Of a DNA stretch of 64,000 nucleotides, positions 12,201 to 23,999 are shown piece after piece. Location of the stretch: positions 434,001 through 498,000 of the forward strand of contig NW_026516666.1 in the NCBI RefSeq assembly GCF_025766255.1. The letters are read 5' to 3'. Position numbers and translations under genes: made by a program. The notes under the pieces are model-generated. The model did no database searches. It was given only the letters and a program-made list of their open reading frames with translations, and was not told where the DNA came from. This stretch comes from Zychaea mexicana (taxonomy: Eukaryota > Mucoromycota > Mucoromycetes > Mucorales > Lichtheimiaceae). Numbering within the stretch: the stretch's first letter is position 1; each line of letters starts with the position of its first letter.

Positions 12201-14197
12201 GCTGAACGTGAGCAAGACGAGCGACGCATCCAGGAAGAGCGAGATTATGAGCAGCGAAGAATTGAAGAAGAAAAGGAGCTTGAAGCTCGACGACAGGCAG
12301 TGCTCCAGAAGGAGGAGCAAGATCGACTGGCCCGTCATGCTGCTATTCAAAAGGCCGAAGAGGAACGTGAAGAGCAACGACGACGCGAACAGGAAGCGGA
12401 AAAGAAGGCTATGGATCCTCCTGCTGCGCCTTCAGCATCGATCCCCACACCACCTCCCCCACCTCCCCCAGTTGCTCAAGAATCATCGATACCACCTCCA
12501 CCTCCACCTCCACCTGCACCCGAGGCACCTGCCACTGATGCAGCCGCAGCAGCTGCTGCTGCTGCCAACAAGATGAGCAGCAACAACCCATTTGCTAAAC
12601 TACAGGGCCAACAGCAAACAGATAAGCAACCCGAAGAGGACAAGAAGGAAGAAGCCGCACCAGTAGTAGCAGACGAGCCAGAAAAGCAGCCAAAATCCAA
12701 GCGAATCAGCTATAATCCATTCGCCGCCTTTTCTGCATTTTCTGCTACCAAGGCCAATGATGACGAGAGCGACTCTGATGATGATGACGGCTGGGACGTT
12801 GTTCATCATGACGATACGGATGACGAAAACGAATTCCCTGCCGCAGGCAGCGCAAAGAACCTCGCTGGTATGCTGTTTAATGCCATGAGCCAGCGCAAGA
12901 GTAAGTTACAGTTAAGCAGTAATAGCGATGGTGACAGATCCAGTGCTTGGTGGGTAATAACAACGCAACATTGTCAATTAACAAACACAAACAAACCATT
13001 TTATTTAGGTCCAATGATGCAGCCACGCGAAATAGCATCGCCTGCAGCACCAACAACTCCACCTGCACCTGCACCTCCAGCCGCTTCTGCTGCTGCTGCT
13101 GCTGCTGCTGATGTTCCTCCTCCACCTCCTCCTCCACCAGCTGTCGGCGGTGTTCCTGCTGCACCTCCACCACCTCCCGCACCTGCTGCACCATCAGCAC
13201 CTGCTGCGCCACCAGCACCTCCTCCATCGTCCGATATTCCAGAGCCATCTACAGGACGCGGTGCTTTGCTTAGCCAGATCCAAATGGGTACAAAGCTACG
13301 AAAAGCGGCTACTAATGATCGAAGTGCTGCATCTGTATCTGGAAAAGTAATTGGTGGCGGCGGCGGCGATTCATCTCCAGCTCCATCCTCAGCCCCATCA
13401 CAACCACCAATTTCTCAGCAACCGTCGTCTCCTACGCCTCCACCCGCTGCAACACCAAGCAGCAACTTCCTTGCCGAATTACAAGCACGCACAGGCGGTG
13501 GTAGTCCTGCTCCAGCAGCAACAGAAGCAGCTCCTGCCCCCGTTGCTGCCCCTGTTGCTGCCCCCGTCGCTGAGCCTGTTCAACAACAGGCGCAAGAAGG
13601 CAAAGGTATAGATGGAATAGAAGGATTTGGGATGGAAAGATTCAGTGGAAAGCCTTTTTATATGAGTGTTTAGCGTAAACAACATCATTCCAACCTTTCT
13701 AACCAACCTGTATATAGAATACATTGCACAGTGGGCATACACTGGCCAAGGAGATGGTGACTTATCATTTGAACAAGACGCTACCATTGTCGTTCTCAAT
13801 GATTCTGATCCGGACTGGTGGTACGGAAGTGTGAAGGGCTCGAACGAAACAGGTTATTTCCCTAAAGCCTATGTTCAGGAACCAGGTAAGAAGAACAGGA
13901 AGAGATAAACCAACTTGAAATCCTAAAAAGCTGTTGTTGTTGTTGTTGTTACTACTATTAGGTGCAGCAGCTGTTGCTGATGCTGCCATTTCTGCCGAAC
14001 CAGCGGATAAAGTACGATTGCCTGCCAAGGCACTATATGATTTTGAAGGACCTGCAGGACAAGAAGATTGTTTAAGTTTTGAAGCTGGTGCGTCGTTGGT
14101 TGTTCTTGACAAAGATTCGGACGATTGGTGGCGAGCCGAGTTAGCAAGCACAGGCAAGAAAGGCCTTGTACCCGCCAACTATGTACAACTCGATTAG
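9259..14197 (+). CDS. Pan1/intersectin-like endocytic scaffold: two EH domains, WH2 and two SH3 domains
   Basis: EH-domain scaffold expected at cortical actin patches, linking NPF-motif cargo adaptors to Arp2/3-driven actin assembly. Proposed exons: 9259-9316, 9398-9493, 9615-9678, 9767-11771, 11837-11960, 12070-12900, 13009-13605, 13718-13885 and 13962-14197, giving 1392 aa. Visible order: EH1 (about 21-115), a Q/M/P linker, EH2 (about 255-345, with the calcium-loop DKDNNGSLDEDEF), coiled coils (about 435-560 and 598-650), an Arg/Glu-rich charged helix (about 783-900), polyproline blocks, an acidic stretch around DDDDGWDVV, a WH2-like actin-binding motif (ALLSQIQMGTKLRKA, about 1143), then SH3-1 (about 1259-1314) and SH3-2 (about 1330-1392), both with the ALYDF/DWW/PxxYV signature. 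Yeast Pan1 lacks SH3 domains, so the tail is intersectin-like. The intron at 12901-13008 is 108 bases long and has no stop in frame. Function is strongly supported; a single gene symbol is not. Confidence 0.9.
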
Positions 14198-15615
14198 ATC
14201 GGAGAAACGAAAAGACCCATCATTGATTTCCTTGCTTTTATTCTCTCACAAACACACACACACACACACCTAACCAACCTCGCCCACATTATTTCACTTT
14301 TCAAAAAAAAAAAAAAAACTCGCACATTCTCACAAACACGCACAGTAATAATACATATTCCCAGCAATCGTTCTAAAGTCCCTTATTGCTGTGTTGTCAG
14401 CGAGCCACAAGGATGCGCTCAGGTCTCGTGGGGAAGGGGAGAATGAATATGAAATGAGGGAGGGAACAAAGGCAGAAGAATACTTATTCATGAAGGGACG
14501 GGTATAAGATGATAGTGTAACGTCGTAGTGGATATCAAGGTAGTGATACAGGGTCATAAAGAATGAGACGTCAATACAAACTAATAATCACATGCAACAG
14601 CAAAAACAAATAGAAACGGCAATGCATTCAATGCAAACAGGCCAAACAATACGTGAACTACAGAGGAAAGAATTGCGCTCTAGTCTATTTCTTGAGTGAG
14701 TTTGGTTTATATACAGTAGTATCGTGAGCGACTCTTTATGTTGCACACACTAGATGGTAGAAATATCTGAGATAATATCAAGTTTTGCAGGTATTAAATG
14801 CCTAGAAAATGTCTCCTGCCTAACCAAGAATTGACATACTCATTCTGCCGTCATGAAATGACTTTGAGTCGTTAAAATCATATGAAAACATTGGTAATAG
14901 TCTTCGTCGCTGTCTTGGATATTGGTGTGAATAAGAAGACCTTGCCTCTCGGCTTGGTCACAATTATCAAGCACCTACCGTCTATGCTTAATGGTTTGAT
15001 CGCAGATTATTTTTTCGCGCTCTGTATAGCGGTCGGTGCATGCTCAGTCAATAATATATCATAGATAGAAGAGAGAAGTGTTGGTGGGTGTTTCGAGGCG
15101 TCAGATTGCAAGAGAAAGAAAGTTTACGCTTATTGGTTGAATTTCGCAGTCACTTTGGTATAAATAGGAATTTTGGTAAAACCAGCAGTATAAAAGCAGC
15201 GCTTCTTTTACCGCTAAACTTCTTTCAAGGTGAGCTTACAAATGGCCCTTCTCTTCTTCTTGTGTTTTTGTTATTAGTATCCTAGTACACCCTTTTGCCA
15301 TTAGAGTAGTATAGCAACAAAAAGAAAAGAGTTTTTATGTGTTTATGTACACATAACATGTATTTGTTGTATTTATTCAATCGGTCACTAACAATGATAT
15401 TTATTTTATATTCTATGAATAACGAATATGGGTCTTTTTTTTATCTTCTTTTTTTAATATCTTTCATATGTTGAACCTGATTCGTGGGGTACTATTATAC
15501 TACTCCATGTACGACAAACTACCATCTTTTTGGAATCCTCAACGATTATGCATCATTTAGCTCCAATAAACGCCTCCATCATTTATATTTCCAACCATAT
15601 TAATCATCAGCCAAA
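14198..15615. other. Intergenic region, nothing recognised
   Basis: Contains CA and A tracts just after the Pan1-like stop (about 14252-14320), then AT-rich sequence leading to the TFIIA gene. Open frames such as 14882-15064 lack a recognisable domain or splice support. The last 60 bases before 15616 are probably the TFIIA leader. Confidence 0.5.
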
Positions 15616-17224
15616 ATGTCTAATGCCATTGTGGTGAGTTTCTCAGTTTATTTTGAGGGTGTTTTCTCTGTTTTATACGTACTCACATATCGTTCTGTGC
15701 TTTTAATTTTTCTTAAAAAAATGAAGTCGAATGTATACCGTTACGTAATTGACGAGGTCATCAGTCAAGTGCGTGGTGAGTTTGAAGACATGGGCATTGA
15801 CGAGGCGGTTTTGCAAGAATTACAACGGGTAAGAAAATGAGAGAAGAGGGTGGGGGGGGTTGGGGAAACGACAGGGAGAAGCGATTTTTACCATATCACC
15901 CAAAAAAACCCCCTCCATTCGAACAGCTGACAAATCCATTTTGATAAAATGAAATAGTCTTGGGAAGCCAAGGTAGCTCGGTCACGAGTAGCAAACTTTG
16001 GTTTCAGCGATGAGGCATATTATGATGAAGACGGGGAGGAGCAACACAATATAAATATGGCAGCTGGAGGTGACAACGCACAACTTCAGTACCCTACCGT
16101 AAGTCTTTTCATTTTTATTTTTCCGTGCTCCTGTTTTCCTGCTCACTAAAGGAGCGTCCACCTTAGCCTTACGCACAAGGCGCTACAGCAAGCTTGCCTG
16201 CTTTAGCTGCTGGTGGTATTCGGCAACAACTTCCTCAACAACAGCAGCAGCAGCCGCAAATGTCTCAACCGCAACAATCACAACTAACACAACAGCAAGC
16301 TGACTCGTACAATCCATCCACGTTAAACGCGAATGGCCAACAGCAGCAACAGCAGTATACTTTGATGCAACCCAACACAACCCAAGCACAACAAACAAAA
16401 TCCACTAATGCTAACACCCAGGATATCCAGCTGCCTGGTGGTGGTGGTGGTGCTGCTGCTGCTAACAATTCACGACCCAATATCCCTCAAAATGATGGCT
16501 CAGCCGATGCAGATATGACTACTGAGGTATATTTAAAATCCTGTATTACAAAGGTGACATTCAAGAGGGTTCAGAGAAACTTACGTTTTTGTTTTCTACT
16601 ATTTAGCAAATCGATGCACAGATCGCCGATATGTGCAAGAACGCTGACGCGTCCAGCTTGTCATTCACAGCCACTTCTTCCGCAGGAAACTCCATACCAC
16701 TGAACGCTTTACCTGACGATGTTAAAGTCCTTATGCGTGACGCACGGGATCGTGCTGTGAAAGCCGGTGCCATCAAGCCAAACACACGGATTCCGCAACT
16801 TGACGGTGAAGGCGACACAGGGGTAAGAGAGGCCGTCGTTTTTGCTATTAGTACTGTCTATATAATGAGAAGGTTTAGCTGTTTTTCTAACTTGAACTGT
16901 GGTTGTTGTTGTTGTTGTTGTTTGTAGGATGACGATATTAATTCCGATCTTGACGATTCAGATGATGCTGATGATGACGCTGATGGTGGAGAGGAAATCG
17001 AGCATATCATTCTGTGCTTGTATGATAAGGTAAAGAAGAGAGCTACACGCAATTTTACTATGTACTTGCGTTTGAACTTTTTATTTTTGCTGACCATTTT
17101 GCATCCCACACAATAGGTCACTCGTACAAAGAACAAGTGGAAGTGTGTGTTGAAGGATGGCATCATGCTTGTAAACGGAAGAGACTATTTGTTCCACCGT
17201 GCCAGCGGCGACTTTGAATGGTAA
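15616..17224 (+). CDS. TOA1: Transcription initiation factor IIA large (alpha/beta) subunit
   Basis: TFIIA stabilises TBP on the core promoter of RNA polymerase II genes; the large subunit pairs with Toa2. Proposed exons: 15616-15633 (six codons only), 15727-15828, 15958-16098, 16167-16526, 16607-16822, 16928-17029 and 17117-17224, all phase 0, giving 348 aa. The N-terminal helical-bundle segment reads NVYRYVIDEVISQVRGEF. A Gln/Asn-rich linker follows, then PNTRIPQLDGEGD, an Asp/Glu-rich acidic stretch, and the conserved C-terminal beta-barrel with ILCLYDKVTRTKNKWKC ending in ASGDFEW. This is the family hallmark. The very short first exon is supported by the GTGAGT donor and the phase-0 join MSNAIV|SNVYRYV. 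Length is normal for fungal Toa1. The proteasome gene RPT4 follows 640 bases downstream, same strand. Confidence 0.95.
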
Positions 17225-17862
17225 TAGCATCACAAAGAAAAACGACGTTTGATTCAAGGAAGTGACGAGAATGAAGGGAAGGATCATGACGCTGCTCCCT
17301 TTGAAACGAAAAACACCACCAAAATCTCTATGTATTCCTGTATACAATTTCGTACTCTTGTTCTCTCTCTCAAGATTAGCATAATAATCAACTTTTATCT
17401 ACCTCAACAAACAAACAATTAACCAATCTCCCATTTGCTCTTCGTATATATAAACACAAATACTACACTCTGTTAAAAACCGCATATAAAATGTTCATGT
17501 TACTATGTGACACAACGTATACATAGCAACGGCAAAGCACGGGGCAACAATCTAAAGAACTTAAGCTTCTCTTTTACAAGAACAAGGCCACCAGATATAA
17601 AATCCAATAATGCTCGAATAAGTGCTGTTGATGGCTATAAGGTCACTAAGAAACCAGCGTTTTGAAGGTGTACGTGTATGCCAAAGCATGTCACCAGCAC
17701 CAATAGCAAGGCGGAGTTGCCTTATTGCGATAAAAAAATTGGGTCGGTGACGTTGCGGAAAGGACCTAAGATTAAGCAGGACGCGTATACGTCTCTTTCT
17801 TCCAACCTCTATTTCTTTTCTATATACAACGCAACGCTATTGCCAATAAGCAATAAGAAAAA
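17225..17862. other. Intergenic region upstream of RPT4
   Basis: Holds the TFIIA 3' UTR and the RPT4 promoter. A CRE-like TGACGT occurs at about 17748-17753, followed by TTGCGGAAAGG. I searched by eye for the yeast proteasome element GGTGGCAAA and did not see it. No separate gene seen. Confidence 0.4.
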
Positions 17863-19578
17863 ATGACATCAGTACAAGGTTCTTCTTCACAACCCGAAGC
17901 AGATCCTAAGGCACGAGCTCTCAGTGGTTACAAGCGACGATTGCTGGAGCATCGCGAACTGGATGCAAAACTCAAAGATAGTACGTCACCTAAATAACCT
18001 GTCTCGCCCTCTATGAGTCATCCATTCCAAGGAACATGAAAGATGTAAGGGGGACTTATTTTAATGACTCGTAATCATTGTATAGTGCGTCTCGGATTGC
18101 GATCGCTTGAAAAAGAATACGACCGTTCAGAAGATGACATTAAAGCATTACAAAGTGTCGGCCAAGTCATTGGCGAAGTGTTGAAACAACTCGACGAAGA
18201 ACGATGTAAGGCAAACAAGCAAAGGAAAAGGGGAAATTCAAGGGATGGGAAGTTGTGAATTTAGTGAATATCGAATTAAATGAGCTGCTTCTTGACATTG
18301 GTATATTTTTCGAATGCTATATAGTTATTGTAAAAAACACGAGTGGACCACGATATGTTGTTGGCTGTCGTAACACAGTGGATAAAGACAAGCTCAAGCA
18401 AGGTGCACGTGTGGCATTGGATATGACGACTCTCACAATTATGCGCATCTTACCTCGTGAGGTGGACCCACTTGTATACAACATGTCAATGGAGGACGCA
18501 GGCTCTGTCAGCTTTGCTGGTATCGGTGGTTTAGGAGAACAAATCAGAGAATTGAGAGAAGTGATTGAACTGCCCTTGTTGAACCCTGAGTTGTTCTTAC
18601 GTGTTGGCGTCAAGCCTCCCAAGGGTGTGCTTCTTTATGGTCCTCCTGGTACTGGTAAAACTCTCCTCGCAAAGGCAGTGGCAAGCACATTGTCCGTCAA
18701 CTTTTTAAAGGTGGTGTCAAGTGCAATCGTCGATAAATACATTGGTGAAAGTGCTCGATTAATCCGTGAAATGTTTGGTAAGTTTCATTTTGGGTGTTTG
18801 GAGATAAAGGTTAACTTCATTCAGGTACCAAATGGAGAGATTGATTTCTAATGCTTTGAGTGCACGATTGTATATAGGCTATGCAAAGGAACATGAGCCT
18901 TGTATTATCTTCATGGACGAAATCGATGCTATTGGTGGCCGTCGTTTCTCTGAAGGCACTTCTGCAGATCGTGAAATTCAGCGTACTTTAATGGAGGTAA
19001 AAAAAAAAGAACGATGATTAACAAAGAAATAAAGCAAGGTGATAAAAATCTTGAGGTGAAAAGAAAAACTAAACATGGTTTGTAGCTCTTAAATCAAATG
19101 GATGGCTTCGACTATCTCGGACAAACCAAGCTGATTATGGCAACCAACCGTCCTGACACGTTGGACCCTGCATTGTTGCGACCAGGTCGTCTTGATCGTA
19201 AGATTGAAATTCCTTTGCCCAACGAACAAGGTCGCTTGGAAATTCTCAAGATTCATGCTGGCCATATTACGAAGCATGGCGAAATAGGTAAAAAAAATTA
19301 TTATTTAGAAAGGGAGGATGGTATTTTCTTACTAGCTACGTGTTACTTGATAACTCATTTTGACATACTGGTAAACCACTGTTACAGATTATGAAGCTAT
19401 TGTCAAGTTATCAGATGGATTCAACGGTGCTGATTTGAGAAACGTCTGTACGGAAGCTGGTATGTTTGCCATTCGAGAAGAACGTGATTACTGCATCCAA
19501 GAAGATTTTATGAAGGCCGTTCGTAAGGTCGCAGATGCGAAGAAATTGGAAACCAAGCTGGACTACGAAAAGATATAA
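17863..19578 (+). CDS. RPT4: 26S proteasome regulatory particle AAA ATPase Rpt4 (PSMC6 type)
   Basis: One of six ATPases in the base of the 19S regulatory particle; unfolds ubiquitylated substrates and opens the 20S gate. Proposed exons: 17863-17980, 18086-18205, 18325-18777, 18878-18996, 19086-19287 and 19388-19578, giving 400 aa, normal for Rpt4. The N-terminal coiled coil is followed by the OB region ([16 protein letters not shown], typical of Rpt4). The AAA domain has Walker A GPPGTGKT (185-192), Walker B IIFMDEID (Asp244/Glu245), the sensor ATNRPD and the arginine fingers in [12 protein letters not shown]. The C-terminus (KLDYEKI) lacks an HbYX motif, as expected for Rpt4. The other Rpt subunits are excluded by the N-domain sequence. 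A CTAAC-poor but otherwise normal set of introns of about 85-120 bases separates the exons. Confidence 0.96.
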
Positions 19579-20853
19579 AACAATACACGGATACATTTCT
19601 ACTATTACCACACCAACCACACCCCCAACCTTTTTTCTTCTTTTTGTTTACCATCAAAAACAAGCACTTTCCTCGAACGCACTTTTCAGAAGCAACCCAT
19701 AAAAATATAATAAAGTATGTAAAAGAAAAAAGAAAAAGAAAAGCGGAAATGGTGAGAAGGAAAGAAGGATGGTGAGTGTTAAGAGTACAGCGTTGGTAGT
19801 TTTGAAAGTTGGCAAACTAGAGAGTTTTTTAAAGATATCCAATAACGGTTCGAGATTGTCAAAGATATGCATAGATGCTATCCACACGCTTGACTACCGA
19901 TATATTGACGTAGGATGGTTTTGCTGCTGCTGCTAATAGTTTAGTAAAATTATCGCATCTCGGAAGCTGAGAATTTGGGGAACTGTTTCGCGAGACTTCT
20001 TATATCGACCGGGCACATTCAACGAGAGATATTCGAACCCAAGAACCATCATGTCGTGAAAACTATTCAAACTTCTTTTCCTTGGCTATTAAAAGCTGCT
20101 AAGAACATCCAATCAAGACATATACGAAGCTATCTTTACCTGGTTTTAGGACAACAAATGCTCTTGGTTGATTTGCGTCTAAGTTAGCGCTGAGCAGAGA
20201 ACATGGTCCCTTGCGAATATAGTCTCTACTGCTCTGTCGCTTTTCAGAAAGCGAAAGATTCTCGAATAGCTTGATACTTCAACGTCGTGATCGACACACT
20301 TCTTCTCCACTAAAACTCGGGTTGTGTTACCTTACAAATTCAAATGTTAATAGGGCCAATTCTATTGAGAATAAACAGATTATCATAGGTATTTGCGCTC
20401 TCATATGTATAACATATATATATTGCCCTCACATGTTAGTAAAGAGGTGTACATAACCAAATTCCAGTGGTTCCCCGTTTAATTCCATTCATAATAAAAT
20501 CAACCTTCCGTTATTTCAACATTCTTAGTTTACCCTATTACCTCATATATCATACATACTGATGCTTAAAACTCTCTCATTTCACGTAAATCTTCAGCTC
20601 TTTTAACGCAGCACCTCTTTTCGGTTCGAATTAAGTGAAGAATACTGTATACACAAGAGCGAGCCCAACATCGTGAGTATCAACAAATGAATGCTATCGA
20701 CATAAACAAAACTGGGAACTGGCGTGAACCAAGATATTTGCGTAGAAAAGAGCTGGTGGCTAAGACGATTTTGAAGTCAAGTGGGTACGAGTCATTGGTA
20801 CAATTCCATGTCTTGTTTTTACTTTACACGGTCAAAGCCAACGCTGTAAATTA
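19579..20853. other. Intergenic region between convergent RPT4 and carrier genes
   Basis: Should contain both 3' UTRs, since RPT4 (plus) and the carrier gene (minus) converge here. The 1.27 kb is longer than 3' UTRs need. Short open frames (19975-20187, 20687-20932) show no family features; the second is antisense to the carrier gene end. Confidence 0.45.
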
Positions 20854-22490
20854 TTATGAGTTACTCCTATTACGATTATGGTTCATTCTTTCACGGAGAT
20901 GCCGTGCTTTTCGAACACTCCGTGGTTCTTGACTAGGATATGTACTTAATTTCCAGTCGGCCGCACGATATACCATCCAAGACCCTTCCAAAACCAGGTA
21001 ACTGACAACAATCTCGACGACCAAGCCGCCCCAACCAGGGAAAAATGCCTTCCATCCGCCTTCCATCCAAGTTTGTTTGACGCAGTCAAAGAACCCAGTA
21101 TAGTATGTAGGAATTGGCTGCATTCCAGTGTCTTGAAGCATCAGCTTAAATACGACCGTGTCGACGGGGAAACTTATGGCTCGTGTGATAATGCTGCTTG
21201 CTATACCGGACACCATTTCTGGATAAAATGTCCGTAATAGTTTGGCGTCTTCTCGTCTTCGTCCACTACTGCTACCACCGCTCGAAGAAGAAGTTGCAGC
21301 AACAGCAGCAGCGGCTGCTGCTGATGATGGATTGACAATGTTACCACTACCACCAACAACACCCGTTGGATCGAGATCGGCGAGTAAAGTCGATTCCAAG
21401 GCGATCCTTGAATCTTCTACCGCGTGGCGTCGTGATCTACGGTGATGATGATTTTGTTGCTGCTGTTGAAGTAATCGTGACCGTCGCGATGACCACGAAT
21501 TGAATGGTTTTCGAAAGGAGACAAAGGGGTAAATCCGTTGGTATAAGAAAAGCAATAGTTTTTCGGTCAAAATCTGGGTCAGACAGGACGGTATAAAGAC
21601 AGACAAGATATGTAGAGGTTGTTGTTGTTGTTGTTGAGAATGGCTGATGCGTCGAAAAGTGAAAAAGCGTGCAAGGCAATGTGTATATGAAAAAATGAAA
21701 TCCTTGACACCTCGTATTAACTTGTGAGTGCCCGCTGCCTGGACTCGAACGATTAATGCACTTCGATAAAATGGATATAACAGGACAAACAATCCTGTTC
21801 CTAGACTACATCATTCCATTCCATCATAATTTCGTATACCAAACCAGTGTTAGCAAATATCCGTGAGTTTTTTTCTACCATATCCTTGTTTTTTTTCCCT
21901 CCATCGCTCGTCCTCGTACCATGTCTTTGTTACAAATGGAAGAATCCCAGTCCCCCGGGGTTTGCCATAATACGAATCATATGCGCCTGTAACTGCCTGG
22001 CTGAGGAGACCGAAACCAATACCCGAATACATTGATGGAAGGCCTCGTGTACGATACATGCGTCGAAATGAACATACAAACGCCAGTGGCGAGTCACTAC
22101 GTCCTGGTATTGGGAAAGCTTGTAATCGGTGTCGCGCAACGACGATCGGGAAACACAAAATGTAGTTGGCCACCATAGTGCCCATGGTCAAACTTACAGC
22201 CACTGTACTCTCTCGTGCCTCTATAAGGATACGATCGGGTGAGGAAGAGACCAATCAGCCTTCGAGTCTTGTCTGTAATGTTGTGCCGGTGTATGAAGAG
22301 TACCTTTTTCTTCTGCAGGGGCACTGTGCTGACTGACGGCATTAACAACGTCGACTTGAGCACGCGACAATGCTGAATCCATCCGGCATAAATGATACAC
22401 CTGTTCCTCGCGTTCAAAGCTGTCACTGCTCGACCGTCGTTGAATGCTGCTTCCGAGTGATAATAGACTCAAGTATGCCGTCAACGTCAT
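20854..22490 (-). CDS. Divergent SLC25 mitochondrial carrier-fold protein, SLC25A46/Ugo1-like
   Basis: Proposed exons (minus): 22490-22304, 22220-21920 and 21805-20854, giving 479 aa. Carrier-like pieces are recognisable but degenerate: FPIVVARHRLQAFP near residues 85-95, YPFYRSALIVRVQA, and FPVDTVVFKLMLQDTG followed by YYTGFFDCVKQTWMEGGWKAFFPGWGG, which matches the carrier helix-loop-short-helix pattern. The PxDxx[KR] signature is incomplete. That is typical of SLC25A46 and Ugo1, outer-membrane proteins of mitochondrial fusion and lipid handling rather than transporters. Insertions rich in Gln, His, Ala and Ser separate the second and last repeats (about residues 215-310). The exon 2/3 join (TKT-C-LGTGLF) was chosen from phase and acceptor options and is the least certain. 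The C-terminus is basic. Family assignment is moderately secure; the subfamily is an inference. Confidence 0.72.
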
Positions 22491-23388
22491 GTCGCAATAG
22501 CAAAATGTTTGATATAGTTACAACTGGTCTTAAATAGAGACAACATTAATTTAATTTTTTTAAAATAGCACCAGTTGCTGTGTATAAAGTATAGGCCATC
22601 AATAATGCAACCTTTAAATTCTGCCTTTTCAAGACGCGTTACAACTTACGAAGAACAAGAAGAAATACGAGCGCAAGTGTACCTAGTAATATTGGTACCC
22701 ATTCCCTTTACGTCAACACTCTGAAATTACGAATAATAAGAAGCGATCAAAAGAAACCGTGATAGACATAGTTCTCCCCTTTGTTCTTTCATTGCACCTA
22801 AACTTCTATCTGCAGAAGAGTACCCTATTTTCCTCTAAGGCTTATGGTTTTTTTCAACCAGTCATTGTGGAAAATTAGACTTTAGCGCATATGCGATTGT
22901 CATGCAAGCGCTCGCATGATATACAAAATCGAAAAGGCATTAAAGCTTAACCCAGTCAAAGAAGAGGCGATCCTCCCAGTAAAATATTTCACGCTTAAAA
23001 AAACGATCTTCTATTAAATTGGAATGTAATCCGTTCCTTCTTCCTAATACGATCTACATTATCTCTGACACAACTACGGCAATTATAATATGACGTATGG
23101 GAGAGTGCAGATTCGGCGGGTATATTACCTGTGGCGAAGAGCAAGTGCACACGTGTTTAGTATCGCTTGTTATCTAGTGACAGTAAGCTCGGGTATATAT
23201 GCTGGAGAACTTTGAGCTCGTCGATGATCGATCTAAGGTATGAGCGAAGCTTCTTGGCCTTGTTAGATATAACGGCGACTTGAAACATGTTGACATCTTT
23301 GGTATTTAAACGGGTGAAAGTGTTAACAATAATGAAGAAGCAACGACCCAATAGCAGTCATGCATTTATAAAAAGACATTATTGAGGG
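22491..23388. other. Intergenic, includes a minus-strand open frame of 64 codons
   Basis: Upstream of the carrier gene. The open frame 23351-23157 (minus) ends in a lysine/leucine-rich segment (KAKKLRSYLRSIIDELKVL) that looks protein-like and may be a detached piece of the decayed gene just upstream, but no clean splice join was found. Confidence 0.35.
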
Positions 23389-23993
23389 TCAATCCAGATT
23401 AACAAGGTATATGATTGTCATTGAATTGGTATTGAGTAAAATGGTTGAAAACCATGTCGGCGTATAACACCAAGGCAACATCGTGTATCCTTCGAAAAGG
23501 CTCTTGCGAAGATATGCCTTAGGCAGAGCCATTTTTAAATCTCTGTTGACTACATAGTAATTGGTGGCGGTATAACGTCCTCTCCCCAATAGAATCAAAT
23601 GACAGTGTCGCGGCAACGAGACCGCTGACCGGGAGCATTTCGAAAATGAATAAAGGTGCCGGGCGCTTGATTATATCGTCAATGGATTGCTTACATTCCG
23701 GATAATACGGAGGGGCATCGAGCAGAAGAGAGCTGCCGTCGTAGCTGGTGGTATATGTCTTGGGTCGTACCAGGTAATTATTGGTAATAGCGTTTCTCTA
23801 ACAATATAGATAAAGTAACTCTTTTTATGACCGTCTTCTCTTTTACAAGCCTTTTTCTTTCATATATTCGCATTGGCGAGTCGCCCGACTTTGTCATGGT
23901 ATTTCCTTGGCAAATTCCGGAAATTAACAATATGTCAAGGAGATCCAAGGATGCTTTCTCTGCTGGGGCTTGACTCGGGCTTTTTTTTCTCAT
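23389..23993 (-). pseudogene. Possible decayed gene of unknown family
   Basis: Reading the minus strand from an ATG at 23993, a 49-codon exon ends at a GTAAAA donor and rejoins in phase after a TTAG acceptor near 23804. The product continues about 70 residues with coherent composition (LVRPKTYTTSYDGSS ... LLLDAPPYYPECKQSIDD ... FIFEMLPVSGLV). The frame then breaks around 23585-23600. A second frame resumes the protein-like sequence (RGRYTATNYYVVNRDLKMAL ... LPWCYTPTWFST) and stops at 23389. No intron of reasonable size can repair the shift. I do not recognise the family. It could also be a gene with an unusual intron or a sequencing error. Confidence 0.35.
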
Positions 23994-23999
23994 GGGTAA

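Noticed and set aside
17640..17862. Yeast-type proteasome control element upstream of RPT4
   Set aside because: The GGTGGCAAA sequence was not found on either strand by eye.
20020..20045. B-box-like GGTTCGAAT on the minus strand as a tRNA gene
   Set aside because: No A box, cloverleaf pairing or terminator at the right spacing was found.
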